Origin: Acidobacteriaceae bacterium
GTDB lineage: Bacteria; Acidobacteriota; Terriglobia; Terriglobales; Acidobacteriaceae
Assembly (NCBI GenBank): GCA_003167305.1
Contig: PMTP01000063.1
Coordinates: 1-8,563 of the forward strand
Reading direction: 5' to 3'
Length of the DNA: 8,563 nucleotides
The position numbers were made by a program, and so were the translations under genes. This document shows, piece after piece, positions 7,568-8,563 of this stretch. Within the stretch, counting starts at the first letter, position 1. Every line of letters starts with the position of its first letter. The notes under the pieces were generated by a model. It was not told the DNA's origin, did no database searches, and saw nothing but the letters and a program-made list of their open reading frames with translations.

Positions 7568-8563
7568 CTACTTCTTTCCGTTGTCCTTGAAGTTCAGCGC
7601 AACGTAGTAATACGTGTACGAGTGGCTGGTTGTCACTTTCGTCAGGAACTCCCCCGCGCCGAAGTAGCCAACCCCGCCGCCCAGGTTGAAGTGCTTATTG
7701 AGTTCATACCAGGAGTAGCCATCGATCTCCGCGCCCAGATGGCGGCCGTGGTCGGTCTTGTTGGTCACAATCGCGCTGCCCGAGGTGTTGTAAATCGAGT
7801 CCAGCGCCGAAGCCGCCCAGTCGTCCAGCCCCTGCACCGTTAAGGTGAGCCGGCGGCGGGGCTCAACGGTGGCTCCCACGCGCACCGACTCAATGTTCTG
7901 CCAGCCGAACAGGTCGGTGATGCCAAGGCGGTCGTGGGCTGTCGGGTAGATCGTGTCGAAGGTGGAGTGCTTTGCGTTCGTTGCCGGATTGCTGTTGCCC
8001 GATGCGTAGTCGTACTGGGTAAAGACGCGCGGCTTGGTCGCAACATCAAGGAACTGGTATGCCGCGCCTCCCTGCGCCGCCCAGGCGCCGATGCTTTGCG
8101 TTCCCACTGTACCGCCTTCGTAGATCACCTCGCCCCCGTAATCGAGCGCCTTGTGAGCTTGTGCCTTGAAGCGCACACCAAAAGCCTTCTCGTTTTCCTT
8201 GCCGGTGGTCTTGCTCTTGGCAGCTTCCACCACCTCTGCCGGCTGCACGCGCCACAGGAAGAACGGCTCAAGGTTCGAGTGCGGCACAAGAAAATCATCA
8301 ATGCGGCCGTAGGCTCCGTAGATGTTGTTGCCTTCCTGGTGCGGGCTCACACCATAGGCCTGCGGCACCACAGCCGATGCGGCGAAGATGCCCAGGTGCT
8401 CGCGCTTCGCATTCAGGTTCAGCACCGCCGCATCGTAGGAACGGGCCTGATTGCGCCACTCGGAGTTGGCGATGATGGTGTTGTTGTAGTTGATAAGCTG
8501 CCGGCCCACGCGCAGGCTGAACCAGTGCTTGTCGGGCGCTCCGATCTCGACGTAAGCCTTCTT
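7568..8563 (-). CDS. Alginate-export family outer-membrane beta-barrel protein (partial, N-terminus outside window)
   Basis: The reading frame is open to the window edge, giving 331 C-terminal residues; the GTG at 8509 is an internal valine codon, not a start. The stretch VGRQLINYNN near the edge, WRNQARSYDAAVLNLN after it, and the alternating polar/aromatic strands throughout match AlgE-like alginate_exp proteins, which form an 18-stranded outer-membrane channel for anionic polysaccharide or related solutes in the characterised case. The end, YYYVALNFKDNGKK, looks like the last membrane strand with a short charged tail instead of a terminal phenylalanine. The substrate is unknown; many acidobacterial members of this family are unlinked to alginate genes. 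The signal peptide and first strands must lie beyond 8563. The gene stops 24 bp before tRNA-Cys on the same strand, with no room for a terminator between them. Confidence 0.85.
   Translation of the reverse strand, partial: KKAYVEIGAPDKHWFSLRVGRQLINYNNTIIANSEWRNQARSYDAAVLNLNAKREHLGIFAASAVVPQAYGVSPHQEGNNIYGAYGRIDDFLVPHSNLEPFFLWRVQPAEVVEAAKSKTTGKENEKAFGVRFKAQAHKALDYGGEVIYEGGTVGTQSIGAWAAQGGAAYQFLDVATKPRVFTQYDYASGNSNPATNAKHSTFDTIYPTAHDRLGITDLFGWQNIESVRVGATVEPRRRLTLTVQGLDDWAASALDSIYNTSGSAIVTNKTDHGRHLGAEIDGYSWYELNKHFNLGGGVGYFGAGEFLTKVTTSHSYTYYYVALNFKDNGKK

Overview
The window looks like the chromosome of a GC-rich, free-living bacterium, most likely an Acidobacteriota of the Terriglobales/Acidobacteriaceae type. 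This is an inference from the protein types, not a database result: a PaaK-ACT-aminotransferase cluster, an AlgE-like alginate-export porin, and a cysDN-cysH-tauE sulfate cluster. There are no insertion sequences, integrases, CRISPR arrays or phage genes. Coding density is very high, with several gene junctions overlapping or abutting.

Left part (1-2964, + strand): three tightly packed genes, namely a phenylacetate-CoA ligase-like AMP-forming ligase, a tandem ACT-domain protein (ATGA overlap) and a class I/II PLP aminotransferase (13 bp gap). Together they suggest handling of aromatic or branched amino acids and aryl-acids. The operon begins outside the window.

Middle part (7221-2961, - strand): a sulfate-assimilation operon in the order cysD, cysN, cysH, tauE. 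CysDN activates sulfate to APS, the [4Fe-4S] CysH type reduces APS directly to sulfite, and TauE probably exports excess sulfite or another sulfonate. No sulfite reductase lies in the window. CysN carries a C-terminal relic of an APS-kinase domain whose P-loop has been deleted. This fits a pathway that reduces APS rather than PAPS. A (GA)16 microsatellite abuts the tauE start codon. The tauE and aminotransferase genes converge and share one palindromic CTAG as both stop codons.

Control region (7222-7467, - strand): this is the most interesting part. Between tRNA-Cys(GCA) and cysD lie a plausible promoter with an inverted repeat over its -35 box, an almost leaderless 22-codon upstream ORF containing three consecutive Cys codons plus a fourth, a hairpin beginning in the last Cys codon of the run, and a long hairpin just before the cysD ribosome binding site. 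I read this as a candidate cysteine-responsive (Cys-tRNA-sensing) attenuator of the sulfate operon, analogous to the polycysteine leader ORFs known in mycobacteria. The tRNA-Cys gene is directly upstream on the same strand.

Right end (7568-8563, - strand): the 3' two thirds or so of an outer-membrane beta-barrel of the alginate-export family, ending 24 bp before the tRNA gene.
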